From Reclinomonas americana ATCC 50394 (taxonomy: Eukaryota; Jakobida; Jakobea; Jakobida), in contig PS015339.1 of the NCBI GenBank assembly GCA_048213135.1, forward strand, positions 91,528 through 114,126: a DNA stretch of 22,599 nt. Reading direction: 5' to 3'. The notes under the pieces are model-generated. The model did not search any database. It was not told where the DNA came from and saw only the letters and a list, made by a program, of their open reading frames with translations. Each line of letters begins with the position of its first letter. Position 1 is the first letter of the stretch. This document shows, one piece after another, positions 1-10,500 of the stretch. The position numbers and the translations under genes are program-made.

Positions 1-999
1 TGGCCAACAAGGGCATTCTCGACGTGTTGAAGACCATCAACGTGCCGGAGAAGTTCAAGGCCGAGATGGAGGCCGTCAAGCGCGCTCGCCAGGAGCTGGA
101 CGAGAAGATGAAGCGGCAAAAGGTCAAGGTCAAAAAGCTCAAGACCATGTACGAGCAGCAAATGGCGCTGGACAAGGGTGAGTTTTCTTTCGGCGACTTT
201 CTTTTTTGTTGTTCTCTTATTTACTAATGGTTTTTGTGGCCGCACAGCGGGTGAGCTGGACGACAAGGGCAAGGCGCAGCTGCAAGACATTAAGAAGATG
301 CTGTCAAAGGAGCTGAAGCTGATGAAGCACTACAAGGAGGAGCGCATGGAGAAGAAGAAGGACGAGGTGCGCCTCAACATGGCGCAGCTGGCGGCGGAGA
401 ACAAGAGCATGCAGGATGCGATGATGGACGACGCTCGTGAGCAGCTGCTGCACGAGTACAAGGAGCAGATGGAGCGCGAGAAGCAACGCATGCGCGCCGA
501 GCTGGAGACGGAGATCCGCACGTCGGCCAGCGAGCCGGGCGGAGCGGAGATGGTGCCGATTGAGGAGTACCATGATTTGCAGCGCGCCATGATTGAGGAG
601 CGCACCAAGAACTCGGTGCTGATGAAGGAGCTGGAGATGATGGAGGAGTACCGTGACGATTTGCTGGAGAAGCTGGAGGACGCGAGCATGGTCACGGATT
701 TGCGATTGGAGATGCAGCAGGTGCGTGATACACGCACACAAGATGAGGCTGTGGTGTTTCTGTTGACTGACCGACTGACTGTGTGTGGCCACGCGCAGAT
801 CCACCAACTGCAAGTATTCAAAAAGTACCGCGAGTTCTTTGACGAGGGCAAGAAGAAGCTGGAGCGCAGATACATGAGCCTGCTCGAGTCGTCGGTGCAG
901 GATATTTTGAAGGCGCAGAACCGGTGTGCCGAGCTGGAGGCCGAGGTGGCAGACCTGAAGCAACTGGTGGCGGCCTACCAACAACCTCCGCGGAGATGA
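1..999 (+). CDS. coiled-coil protein, 3' part (5' end outside window)
   Basis: Partial gene whose start lies upstream of the window; the reading frame is open from base 3. Three exons are seen: 1-177, 248-720 and 799-999, with introns 178-247 (GTGAGT...CAG) and 721-798 (GTGCGT...CAG). The second intron is 78 nt, in frame and stop-free, so it would read through if retained. The visible 282 or so residues are rich in E, K, M, R and L and look like an almost continuous coiled coil, for example the segment KQRMRAELETEIRT. A short break around SASEPGGAEMVPIEEY is followed by more coiled coil up to a basic C-terminus ending PPRR. No enzymatic motif is visible and I do not recognise the family. Ciliary, cytoskeletal or Golgi coiled-coil proteins are possible, but composition alone cannot decide. 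Confidence 0.8.
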
Positions 1000-1114
1000 T
1001 GAGTGTGTTCATTTAGAATGGAGAGGGGGGCCGAGAAACCAACCACTAGCGTTGGTTATTCTTGCTGTTGTTGTTGTTGTCCTTGTTTGTGCGTGTGTAT
1101 CTGTTTGTGGTTGC

Positions 1115-1317
1115 NNNNNNNNNNNNNNNNNNNNNNNNNNNNNNNNNNNNNNNNNNNNNNNNNNNNNNNNNNNNNNNNNNNNNNNNNNNNNNNNNNNNNN
1201 NNNNNNNNNNNNNNNNNNNNNNNNNNNNNNNNNNNNNNNNNNNNNNNNNNNNNNNNNNNNNNNNNNNNNNNNNNNNNNNNNNNNNNNNNNNNNNNNNNNN
1301 NNNNNNNNNNNNNNNNN
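1115..1317. other. assembly gap (203 N)
   Basis: Run of N between GT-rich low-complexity flanks. It probably reflects an unassembled simple repeat. Confidence 0.99.
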
Positions 1318-1746
1318 GCGCGCTGTCTTTCGCTTTGTGTGTGTGGGGGAGGAGAGAGGGGGAGAGTGCGAGCGCCAGTGTGGAAATGGGGGAGAGAAAA
1401 ATGCTTCAATGTATAAGTTGGTGAAATATCAGAGACAGCCGTGTGCCGAGTGTGGTGGGAGTGGCTGTGGTCTGTGGGAAAGAGAGGGAGGGGGGAGACA
1501 GGAGCGGGGGGTGGGTGAAGGGTGCGAGAGAGTCCTGTTTTCGCCTTTTGTTTTCCATTTATGGTGAGGGACGCGGAAACAACGGTCAGCGCGTCTCCTC
1601 CATCTCCGTGGTTGACTCCGACACTGCACACTTGCCTTCGCCTTCTCCTCCCTTCATCCTGTTTCTCGCTGCGCGGGAGAGAGCACGGGAATCTGTAGTC
1701 GCTACACTTTTTTGGGAAAATCAATGAGCGCGAAAAAGGCTTCATG

Positions 1747-1763
1747 GCCCCCCGGAGGGGGGC
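1747..1763. repeat. GC inverted repeat (7-bp stem, 3-nt loop)
   Basis: GCCCCCC and GGGGGGC flank GGA, giving a perfect 7-bp stem. It lies about 460 bp upstream of the bZIP start codon in non-coding DNA. It could be a hairpin or a G-run element, or could be chance in GC-rich DNA. Confidence 0.5.
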
Positions 1764-1787
1764 GGAAACCGACCCCCATATACCCCC

Positions 1788-1822
1788 ACACTCGCACACT
1801 CGCACACTCGTGCACTCACACG
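1788..1822 (+). repeat. short tandem repeat, ACTCGCAC-like octamer
   Basis: Three to four degenerate copies of an octamer close to ACTCGCAC lie head to tail and grade into CA-rich DNA. This is a minisatellite-like run in the upstream region of the bZIP gene. Confidence 0.6.
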
Positions 1823-1987
1823 CACCGCAACGCAGCGGGGTGAGTGAATCGATTCAACCGCCTTTCGCATGTCCAAAGGCGGCTTCAGACACACATGTGC
1901 GAGAATTTCATCGCTCGCATTTCACACCAGAAATTCCATTTTCTCTTTCCCTCTTTCCCTCCCTCTTCCTCGCTCTCCCTCCCACGC

Positions 1988-2013
1988 ACACCACACACAC
2001 ACACACACACACA
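1988..2013 (+). repeat. (CA)n microsatellite
   Basis: A run of alternating C and A with one interruption, following a CT-rich tract and followed by GA-rich sequence. This is non-coding DNA upstream of the bZIP gene. Confidence 0.85.
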
Positions 2014-2221
2014 GACATGAGAGAGACCCACACGCGTGGAAGAGAAAGAGAGAGCGAGGACGACTGATGCAGAGCGCATGTCCAAAGGACATCTGTCCAA
2101 CACCTCAATTTGCGTCCAACAACTCTTCTTTTTTCTGTCTGTCTGAGAGCGAAAGCAAACTCCCACACCCAACAACTTTTTGTTTCAGCGCTTGTCAGCC
2201 AACAACTTTCTTTCCTCAGAA

Positions 2222-3889
2222 ATGGACGCATTTGACTTTACGTTCAGTGACGATGTGGGCCCTCTGCCCAGCTTCTACATGGACGAGCGACCGGCGGTGG
2301 CAATTGCAGAGTCAAGCCCGCCAATGATAATGTCGGGGCCATCTCTCGTGCCCTCCACGCGCGCCCCTGCGTACCTGCCACCCGCACCCGTGGCGGCAAT
2401 CGCAGCAACAGCAACAGCAGACTACGTGCCCGCGCAAGCATACGTGCCACCGGTGGTTCCTGTGGCCGCGCCATCTCTGCCATCTTCATCATCATCAACA
2501 TCGTATCAGTTCTTTGCCCCGCCCCCGCCTGCAGCAGTGGTGACTGCCCCTGTGGCGCCTGTGTACCTCCCACCCGCCGCACCACCAATGATCAAGAGCG
2601 AGTGGGCGGCGCCGTTGCCGGCCGAGAGCATTTCGAACATTGACCGCGCAACGTGGATGAATGAGACGCTTGATGTGTTGCGTACTCTTTTTGTGATGCG
2701 CATCTTGCAGTGTTTGGTTGCTCACTCGCGACACACAGTGATGCCTATGTCGCGCGTCTGGGCAATCAGCGTCGCCAGCAGCAACAACAGCAGCCGCAGC
2801 AGCTTCCGCAGCAACTTCCGCAGCAACGATTGCCGCCGCCACCGATCCCGCCTCTGTCTGTGGTCGTGGCGGCGACTGCGGATGACATGGACGAGACGAA
2901 GCGCAAGGATGACGAGGAGGACGAGACGTACGATGACGACGGCGAGTATCGCATGGACGCGGATGAGGACGGCGAGGAGGACGAGGACGATGATGTGAGC
3001 GACTGGGAGCAGCAGAAGAGACGCCGCAATGCGGCGCGTGGAGCGGTCGGCGGGCGCAGGAATAATGCGCGCGCCACTCGCGGTGGGTCGACGGGACCGT
3101 CGACGTCGTTGGCGACAGTGGCGTCAGTGCCGGTCGCCGATGAGCAGCACCAGCTGCATGGTGGTGAGCTGTTGAAGGCCACCAAGCGTCGTGCCAAGCG
3201 CCGCTACGATGCGATTTCGTTGCCGGACGAGGTGGTGGCGGAGCGTGTGGAGCGATCATCAACTGGTGAGTGGAACTGGAGATGGTGTTTGGCAGCAGCA
3301 GCGACAAGCAGCGCAGCGCAGAGTGCATCAAGTAGCGCACCTCGGTTTTGTTATGTTCTTCCTCTTGTGTGTAGCTCTGCGACGACACCTCTGGAGACTG
3401 CGTTACTGTAGAATGTTCTTGCGTACACATTTTTTTGCATTCAACGCTGTGTTTGTAGTCAGGTCACCTCATTCATGTGCATGAGTGTGTTGGTTTGTTT
3501 GCTTTGCTCTCCTCCTGTAGCATTTGTACACACAGCGACGAGCTTCACTTGTGTCGGTGGAAGGTATGCGAGAGATACACGATGGACTCACCACCACCCG
3601 TTCCCTTTTGTGTTTGCTTGTCGCGTGCACAGCGCTTCAGGAGCTCATTGAGCAGAAGCAAGTCAAGGGCCGCCTCTCGCGCGACGACGAACGTGACCTG
3701 AAGCGCCAGAAGCGGTTGATTAAGAACCGCGAGGCCGCTCAGCTCTCGCGTCTGCGCAAGAAGCAGTACTTGGAGGAGCTGGAGGACAACTACTCGTTGG
3801 CATTGGAGCAGCTGACGCAGCTGCGGGAGGAGAACGCGGCATTGCGCGAGCAGTTGGAGAAGTTCACTGGCGTGCCTTACGCCATGTGA
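2222..3889 (+). CDS. bZIP transcription factor (CREB/ATF-like)
   Basis: Three exons (2222-2676, 2739-3265, 3633-3889) sum to 1239 nt, 412 aa. Residues 1-150 are Pro/Ala/Ser-rich after MDAFDFTFSDD and look like a disordered activation region. Exon 2 begins with a Gln/Pro stretch, then a strongly acidic tract (DDEEDETYDDD and on) and a basic KRRAKRRYD patch. Exon 3 (about residues 328-412) carries the bZIP: KRQKRLIKNREAAQLSR matches the NxxAAxxSR DNA-contact motif of CREB/ATF factors, followed by four to five leucine heptads ending REQLEKF. No membrane segment follows, so this is not an ATF6-type membrane-tethered factor as modelled; it should dimerise and act in the nucleus. Intron 1 (2677-2738, 62 nt) uses a GTTGCG donor. 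Intron 2 (367 nt, GTGAGT...CAG) is unusually long for this window. The start was chosen as the first ATG of the conserved-composition frame. Confidence 0.93.
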
Positions 3890-4813
3890 ACAGATCCTTC
3901 TGCATTGCAGTGAGTGTGTGCGTCTGCCCTCACTGCTCGGCCCACCCGCCAGCGTCGCCACTCACCCCCGGTCGCCGCCGGCAAGCAAGCACATCCGTGC
4001 TTGCCTGCTAGCGCGTGCGCACCGTGCACCGTGCACTCTCTCGTGTGCCGGTGAGTGGCGACGTCTGGATTCTTGCGCACGTCCGCGTGCACTTTGCCCG
4101 TTGCATTCCCTCTCCGATCTCCCTCCCCCCTCTCTTACCCTTTTTCACACACGGTTTCCATCTCTCTATCTCTCTCTCGCTCTGTATTTTNNNNNNNNNN
4201 NNNNNNNNNNNNNNNNNNNNNNNNNNNNNNNNNNNNNNNNNNNNNNNNNNNNNNNNNNNNNNNNNNNNNNNNNNNNNNNNNNNNNNNNNNNNNNNNNNNN
4301 NNNNNNNNNNNNNNNNNNNNNNNNNNNNNNNNNNNNNNNNNNNNNNNNNNNNNNNNNNNNNNNNNNNNNNNNNNNNNNNNNNNNNNNNNNNNNNNNNNNN
4401 NNNNNNNNNNNNNNNNNNNNNNNNNNNNNNNNNNNNNNNNNNNNNNNNNNNNNNNNNNNNNNNNNNNNNNNNNNNNNNNNNNNNNNNNNNNNNNNNNNNN
4501 NNNNNNNNNNNNNNNNNNNNNNGAGTTTGTGCGTGCGTATGCTCCCTTAATATTGATGTGCGTGTACACTTCCTCCTCCCTCATCTTTTGTATTACAGTG
4601 GCCCCGTGTCTTTAGTTATGTTTTGCTGCCACGCGTCTCTCTTGCGGAGGGTGTGTTCACACCACGCCACTGCTTTTGAGGTTTTGTGTGCCTTGGTTTT
4701 TGTCGGTTCAGTGGTGGTGGTGGTGACATGCCACTGCCACCACGAGGTGAAAAAAGAATGAAAGAACAATGCAAAGAAGAAAAGAAACACACACACACAA
4801 GTCGCCATTTTCT
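3890..4813. other. convergent intergenic region, 3' UTRs and gap
   Basis: Lies between the stop codon of the bZIP gene (+) and the stop codon of the cysteine-rich coiled-coil gene (-). It holds a CT-rich stretch before an N gap (4191-4522) and a short CA run at about 4788-4799. I see no credible coding exon, RNA gene or clear AATAAA signal. Confidence 0.6.
4191..4522. other. assembly gap (332 N)
   Basis: Run of N preceded by a CTCTCT-rich stretch in the convergent intergenic region. Confidence 0.99.
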
Positions 4814-7394
4814 TTACAATGGCACACCGTGCGATCGCAGAGTGTTGATGCACATGGAGATGTAGTCGGCCGGATTCTGGTAGTACACTGCACGGGCCAA
4901 ACAACGAAGGTCAGTGCCAACCACAGCGAGCGGCAAGAGAGGAGATCAGAAGGAGGAACGCAACCGCAGTTGTTGGCACAGTCGCGCCAGCCCTCCGTGT
5001 CAAAGCCGACTTGCCGACTCAGCGAGCTGGCTGGTCGTCGGCGACGATCATCTGCGCGAAGAATGAGTTCAGAACAGAATCCCCGACTGCCGATGAAGGA
5101 GGGAGGGGGGCGGACGCACCCGATGCCGGTGACCCGCTGGTGCCCTCGGTGGGGGCACGCTGTGGCAACTCACGCCGCAAGTGCCACATTTCGAGGACAC
5201 GCTGCGCCGTCATGGCACCGCACGAGCACAGCGGTGGCAGCTCAATGCCACGCTCGTGAATGGCCTGGCTCAGCTGCACACGCAGCGCGTCGGCATATCT
5301 GCACCACCGTGTTCGTCAGCTCCCCTCTTCTCCCTCACTGCTTTTTTGCGTCGCACGCACCTCCTCTCCTCGTTCTCGCGACGCAGACGTGCCTCGTGCT
5401 GCGCCTTCTCGGTCGCCGACATGGGAGGCGCCGCCGCCGTGGCCGCCGGTGCGTGGTGCTGCTCCTCGGTCCGTGGAGTGGTGCCGGTGCGGTGTGCCAG
5501 CAGTCGCATGCGAGCGCTGCCGACCTCGCGCTCGTGTTGCGCGACAACAGGCATGACCGACGACGAGGCAGCCGAGGCGTCAAGCACCGTCGACGAGTGT
5601 GCCGACTGCGATGGCATGTCTGTTGGTGCGAGGCGCGGCACCGATGCGCTCCACGGCTCGCCGGGACCCGACGAGTCGCCACTGTCCTCCACTCGCTCAG
5701 CATGCTCGCCTCCAGCCTGCTGCCGCCGCCGCTGCCGCCGACGCTGCTGCTTGTCGGCGACAGGTTTCCGCTCGTGACCCGCCGTGTCAAACGGAAACTC
5801 GGTCGTCGGCGTCTTGTGCACATACCGCGGTGGCAACTGCCGCGCCGACTGTGGCCTGTACTGCGACAGTCGTGACATGTTGGCGGCATCCGGGTTCGTG
5901 GAGACCATCGACGTGTCGGCGCTGCGCGGTCGCATTCTGCGCTTCGGCATNNNNNNNNNNNNNNNNNNNNNNNNNNNNNNNNNNNNNNNNNNNNNNNNNN
6001 NNNNNNNNNNNNNNNNNNNNNNNNNNNNNNNNNNNNNNNNNNNNNNNNNNNNNNNNNNNNNNNNNNNNNNNNNNNNNNNNNNNNNNNNNNNNNNNNNNNN
6101 NNNNNNNNNNNNNNNNNNNNNNNNNNNNNNNNNNNNNNNNNNNNNNNNNNNNNNNNNNNNNNNNNNNNNNNNNNNNNNNNNNNNNNNNNNNNNNNNNNNN
6201 NNNNNNNNNNNNNNNNNNNNNNNNNNNNNNNNNNNNNNNNNNNNNNNNNNNNNNNNNNNNNNNNNNNNNNNNNNNNNNNNNNNNNNNNNNNNNNNNNNNN
6301 NNNNNNNNNNNNNNNNNNNNNNNNNNNNNNNNNNNNNNNNNNNNNNNNNNNNNNNNNNNNNNNNNNNNNNNNNNNNNNNNNNNNNNNNNNNNNNNNNNNN
6401 NNNNNNNNNNNNNNNNNNNNNNNNNNNNNNNNNNNNNNNNNNNNNNNNNNNNNNNNNNNNNNNNNNNNNNNNNNNNNNNNNNNNNNNNNNNNNNNNTTGT
6501 GCCGACGATGCCACCGAGCTGTTCACCGCCGTGTGCACAGTGGTGTGCGCACTCACCGTCGTGGTGATCCCGGCACCAACGACGATCGGCTCGGTCGCAG
6601 GAGCCGGCAGTCGGTGACTCTGAATAAACTCTCTCCTCCGCACGAGCAACTCGGTCGCCTTTCTCTCCGACTGCTCCCGCTCACTGTGGCGCAGCAGCAG
6701 ATCAGAGAGAGGTGGGGAAAAGGCAGCACGACTGAGGAGCAGCGCAACAGTCGTTCCTTGGTCAGCTGCTCCTTCACGCGCGTCTTGACCGCAGAGTGGA
6801 ATGCGCGAAGTCGACGATCTTTGGCCTCCTGCACCGCGTTGGCGACCAGCGATCGATGCCGTGCCTTGTCCTGTAACCACACGCACTGCGCGTGAGGCGA
6901 GAGCGGGTGGGTGAGGTGAGTAGATGTCACGCAACTCCAGTCTCGGCAAACGGACTCGGTTTCATCGCCGATGGCAGCTCCAGGCCTCCATCGGCCTCTG
7001 TCTCCAACACCTGCGATGTCTCATAGGCCATCACACGTGTGTTGCCGGCATCGACACCCGAGAAGCCCGTCAGCTCGCCACCAGCATCGCGTCGCAATGC
7101 CGCCCTGTTGTCATCGTCAGTGTCAGTGTCTCTTTGAGTGATGAAAGGGATGAGGGGGACGCAACGAGAGGGTCGCATCAGCGTGCACTCCAGGCGTAAT
7201 GTTGTAACAGGCGTAGTCGTCGCGTCGCAGGTACAAGACATTGTGTTCACACTGCACATCGCGAGTCGGCCGCGCAATGCGGATCTCACTCAAGTCTGCG
7301 TGCACACACACACAGTGAGACACACACGCCCACACACTCAATCAAAGAGAGCACAGGCACCTCCTTGCACAGGTGGAGTCAGTGGCCTGAACAT
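4814..7394 (-). CDS. coiled-coil protein with conserved cysteine-rich C-terminus (gap inside)
   Basis: Minus-strand gene read from ATG at 7394 to TAA at 4814. Exons 5' of the gap, in order: 7394-7361, 7295-7166, 7104-6936, 6870-6749, 6683 into the gap at 6497. After the gap: from 5950 to 5361, then 5298-5174, 5051-4965, 4887-4814. Phases agree at every visible junction. The N-terminus (MFRPLTPPVQGDLSEIRI...) leads to a Cys-containing region (VQCEHNVLYLRRDDYACYN), then a basic coiled coil rich in K, R and E. The part after the gap is disordered (MPKRRMRPRSADTS...). The C-terminus reads LPPLCSCG ... DCANNCVYYQNPADY. A C-terminal CxCG ... CANNC-aromatic signature reminds me of the CCDC15-type centrosomal protein family, but this is memory-based and weak. 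Four of seven visible introns use GTTGCG donors. The gap hides at least one exon boundary. Confidence 0.8.
5951..6496. other. assembly gap (546 N) inside a gene
   Basis: Run of N interrupting the minus-strand coiled-coil gene. Open coding frame reaches both edges, so coding sequence, and probably at least one intron, is missing. Confidence 0.99.
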
Positions 7395-7515
7395 CTTTTG
7401 CGATTAAAAGGAACTAGCCGTTAGTGGGACAGATATAGATGACAATTGTGAGTCATTCGCGTTCGCGCAATTTTTTTCGTGTTGTGTGTGGAGCAAAGCG
7501 CACTTGAAGTGGGCA
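7395..7515. promoter_or_regulatory. 121-bp divergent promoter region
   Basis: This is the whole space between the start codons of two head-to-head genes, so it must hold both promoters and both 5' UTRs unless they extend into upstream introns. It contains TGAGTCA at 7449-7455, the consensus site of AP-1/GCN4-type bZIP factors, and a T-run at about 7471-7477. No TATA box is obvious. The regulatory role is inferred from position. Confidence 0.55.
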
Positions 7516-10500
7516 ATGCGACTGCGTCCGGTTGTGCATGTGGACTACTTTGCGCAGCGGGCTCGTGCGCGGAAGGAGCACTCGCGATTGTTGTGGCGCT
7601 CGGTGAAGAGCCGTGTGTGTGGAGGAGGTGTCGGAGTGGTGCCGCATGTGTTGCCTCGGGAACTCGAGTTGAGTGGCATCTCATGTCTCCTCGCTGTGCA
7701 CTTTTCCTTTTGCTTACGCATGCTGGCAGTACGACCTCGGTGCTGCAGGTCGAGTTGTCGGATTGGTTGGAATGCCAACTGAAGTCGGTGGTGCGGCCGC
7801 AGAATGATGAATGGATGCCGAGTGCGACAGTTGCCGCTGCGAAAGGTGACGGAGAAGCCACTTCCCACCTGTGTAGGGTGAGAATGCCTCACACACTGTG
7901 CGCCGCAGATCCGCTGGATGAGTGGCTTGTGAAACTGGAGGAGCACGTTGCGATTGGTTGCGTCACTCCTTCCAGCCATTTCTGTCATTCTCCTGTGCAC
8001 TCATGAACGCGCATTGCAGACACCTCACTCCCGTTCCTGCTGCCGCTGGTGACTGGCAAGAGCCATCGGCTGGAGGATGGCGGCGAGACATCCGGTCGAG
8101 TGCCACCCGTCGAGCGAGTCCATCTTCCGTCGCTTGGGTTCGTGCGCGTAGAGTCCAATGTTGTACTGCCGGCAGCCACTGACTCTGATGTGCAGCGAGG
8201 AAGCAAGTGCGGTGGCTCGGCGGCTTCGCCAGACAAACATGGATAATGTGACGGCACTGTTGAGGGCAATGGATCGCGGAGAAACTCGGCAACCGTTCGG
8301 CCTGCAGAATTGCATCGATGTGCCCACAGCGACCAGTGGTAGCCGTGGTCCTGTGTGGCTTGTTCGCGGAGAGGTACTCTGCCTTACTTTCAGAAGACAC
8401 ACATAAGCTAACACGCACACGTACGCAGGTGGTGGCACCGTGTGCAACAACAAAAGCTCCGGACTGTGACCTTCCTATTGTCACGCCGGTGGATCTCTGT
8501 CTTTCCGTCGATGGCCTGGTGGAGCAGTTGCGCGGTGGCGTCGTCGGCCACAGCTGGTATCAGCCGCCCTCAGATCCACCGCCTTGCATCAACGACGGGC
8601 TGAAGCCGCTTGTTGCTGGCGACGATGCGGCATTCCAGCTGCAACTACTCTTCCGCGATGACGCCACGGCGCTTACCACTGACAGCGGCATGTGGGCACC
8701 ACTGCCCGACATGCGCCTACCGCTCCCTCCTGTTGCAGACGTGATGAGGTTTGTGTGTGTGTTTCTCGGGACTGTTGCGATCATGTGTGATCGATATCAC
8801 TCATCAACCGCAGTCCCCTGGAGAAATGCGACTTGTCGCACTCGGAGGTACTCCTCGACCCGTCGCTCGTGGCCCGTGCACGTCTCGCTGCCGCGCGTCT
8901 GCATGCTGAGGATGAAGAAACGAAGACATCGGCCGTTCGGGTGCGACCGCTGGCCCGTCGTCGACTCAATGCTGGTCAGTGGCCGTGAACTCTCATGCCT
9001 TACACCGCAGCAAACTCTGAACCCGGCTGCCTCTCTGCAGTGGCCATTTTGGCGTCGCTACGCCAGGATGCAACTCAGTGGCGTGCGTCCACACTGCTGG
9101 AGAGCCACGCAGTAGTGCCCCTCGACACGCAAGCATGCAGTCTGGATCGATTGTTTGAGCACACCACTGATAAGCGATTGCGGTGGGCGCTACACGACGC
9201 GCTTCCACGCACAGTGCTGCAAGTCGTCCCGGCAGCAGCATCCATCAGCTTGCAAGACGAGAGACTGTGGAGTGGTGCAGAGGCGCATCACGATACACAG
9301 AGTTGCGTTGACAATCACACGCAAAATGCACTTGAATCACTGGTGACACACTCTTCGCAACAGTGCGCACAGAGCAACTGCTGCAAGAGCACTTGGAGCG
9401 CGTGAGCCCCGAGGTGCCTGAGCCCATGAGGTGCGTGAATGCAACTGCACGAACTGCTGGTGCAGTGTTCTCTCTCATGCATATGATCACCATCACCCAG
9501 CACCGTGCAAAACATGTGGACTGCTGAGCTTGGGGAGTTGCACAAGGGGCAGCCGGCACTCTCCAATCTGCTGCACCAGGCGGGTCAGCACCTACACCAC
9601 GATCTCTCGGCGCAGACCTTGGAAGAGTCGGAGGTACGCTGCGGCGATTAGGAGGCAGCAGCAGCACTTTCGACCATCACCAACGACTGTCCTTGTTGGT
9701 GCAGGATTGGCTGTTCATGACAACTCTCGAGTTACCGCAGCACTTGGAGATGGATGTTGCTGGTAACGATGGGAATTGAATAGTGAGACATGCAGTCACT
9801 CTTTCACCGACTTCCTCTTGCATGCACAGGTTTGTTGCACTTTTTCAATGCCCGAGTCGAGTCCTCCAAGTCGGTGCAGGAGTTCTCTCGCATGGTGCGT
9901 TGCTATCCTGCACTCGTTTTGTCACTCTTCTCACTTGCGAACTGCAGCTGGCCACGTGCGACGATGAGGACGACACCCAGACAACTCAGTTGCCATCTGT
10001 GGTCTCCGTGGTTGATCACAATGTGGATGAATTCAAATGGAGTGACGACGTCTCCTCGATGGTTGTCGACGAGCAGCGCCAACCAGTCGAACCGACTGCT
10101 GTCAGTGCGGCAGTCTCCGTCTCACTGCAGGTGTGAGCGAATGCACTCCTTGGTCTGTGCTGCATTACTCACCTTTCGCAGGATTCGCTCGATGCCTTCA
10201 TGACATCGAGGCGACGACAACAGGCACCAGTCGCCAACTGTTGCGCTTCTGCTGGTGAATGGTAATTAGGGAGTATCACTCATATCAGTGTTGACAGCTG
10301 CAGCACACGGCAGCAACACTGTTGCGGTGTCGGAGCAACTGCCCACCGTTCGCTACGTCACTGCGCCCTTCTACATACCAGTGCAGCCACACTTTTCTGC
10401 TCTCGAAGTTGTGAGACAGCAACACACCGTCATTTCAGTCTTCATCACTGACCGATCGCGATGGCGCAGGTTGAGGTGGCCCGGCATCTCCTTGTGCCAC

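Larger units (their letters stand above)
1000..2221. other. repeat-rich spacer upstream of the bZIP gene
   Basis: About 1.2 kb with no supportable coding exon. It holds a TTG/TGT-rich stretch at about 1060-1085, an N gap (1115-1317), GA- and GT-rich low-complexity DNA to about 1540, a CT-rich stretch (about 1930-1985) and a CA run (about 1988-2013). The open frames here read through low-complexity or gap sequence and change composition with the repeats, so I do not call them genes. The distal part is the likely promoter and 5' UTR of the bZIP gene. A pyrimidine tract ending TTTCCTCAG at 2219, three bases before the chosen ATG, could be the acceptor of a 5' UTR intron. Confidence 0.6.

Noticed and set aside
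304-984. 226-aa open frame on the minus strand opposite the first gene
   Set aside because: Rich in L, H and Q in the way expected from the complement of Glu/Lys/Leu-rich coiled-coil codons. The plus strand has coherent splice sites and protein composition.
1056-1805. 249-aa minus-strand frame across the first gap
   Set aside because: Depends on counting N as sense codons and on CA/GT and GA repeats; no conserved composition.
2495-3430. 311-aa minus-strand frame opposite the bZIP gene
   Set aside because: His/Pro/Arg-rich shadow of the bZIP coding exons, running through their introns. The bZIP motif is unambiguous on the other strand.
2222-3889. bZIP gene considered as an ATF6/CREB3 or HAC1/XBP1-type stress factor
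   Set aside because: No transmembrane segment follows the zipper, the protein ends about 10 residues after it, and no stem-loop typical of an IRE1-spliced intron could be recognised.
4769-5875. 368-aa plus-strand frame opposite the cysteine-rich coiled-coil gene
   Set aside because: Runs through three minus-strand introns and begins in a CA repeat. The minus-strand exons join with consistent phase to a conserved-looking C-terminus.
5270-6949. Single 559-aa minus-strand protein across the third gap
   Set aside because: The long frame includes 182 unknown residues and reads through introns. Splice-consistent exons switch frame on the 5' side of the gap.
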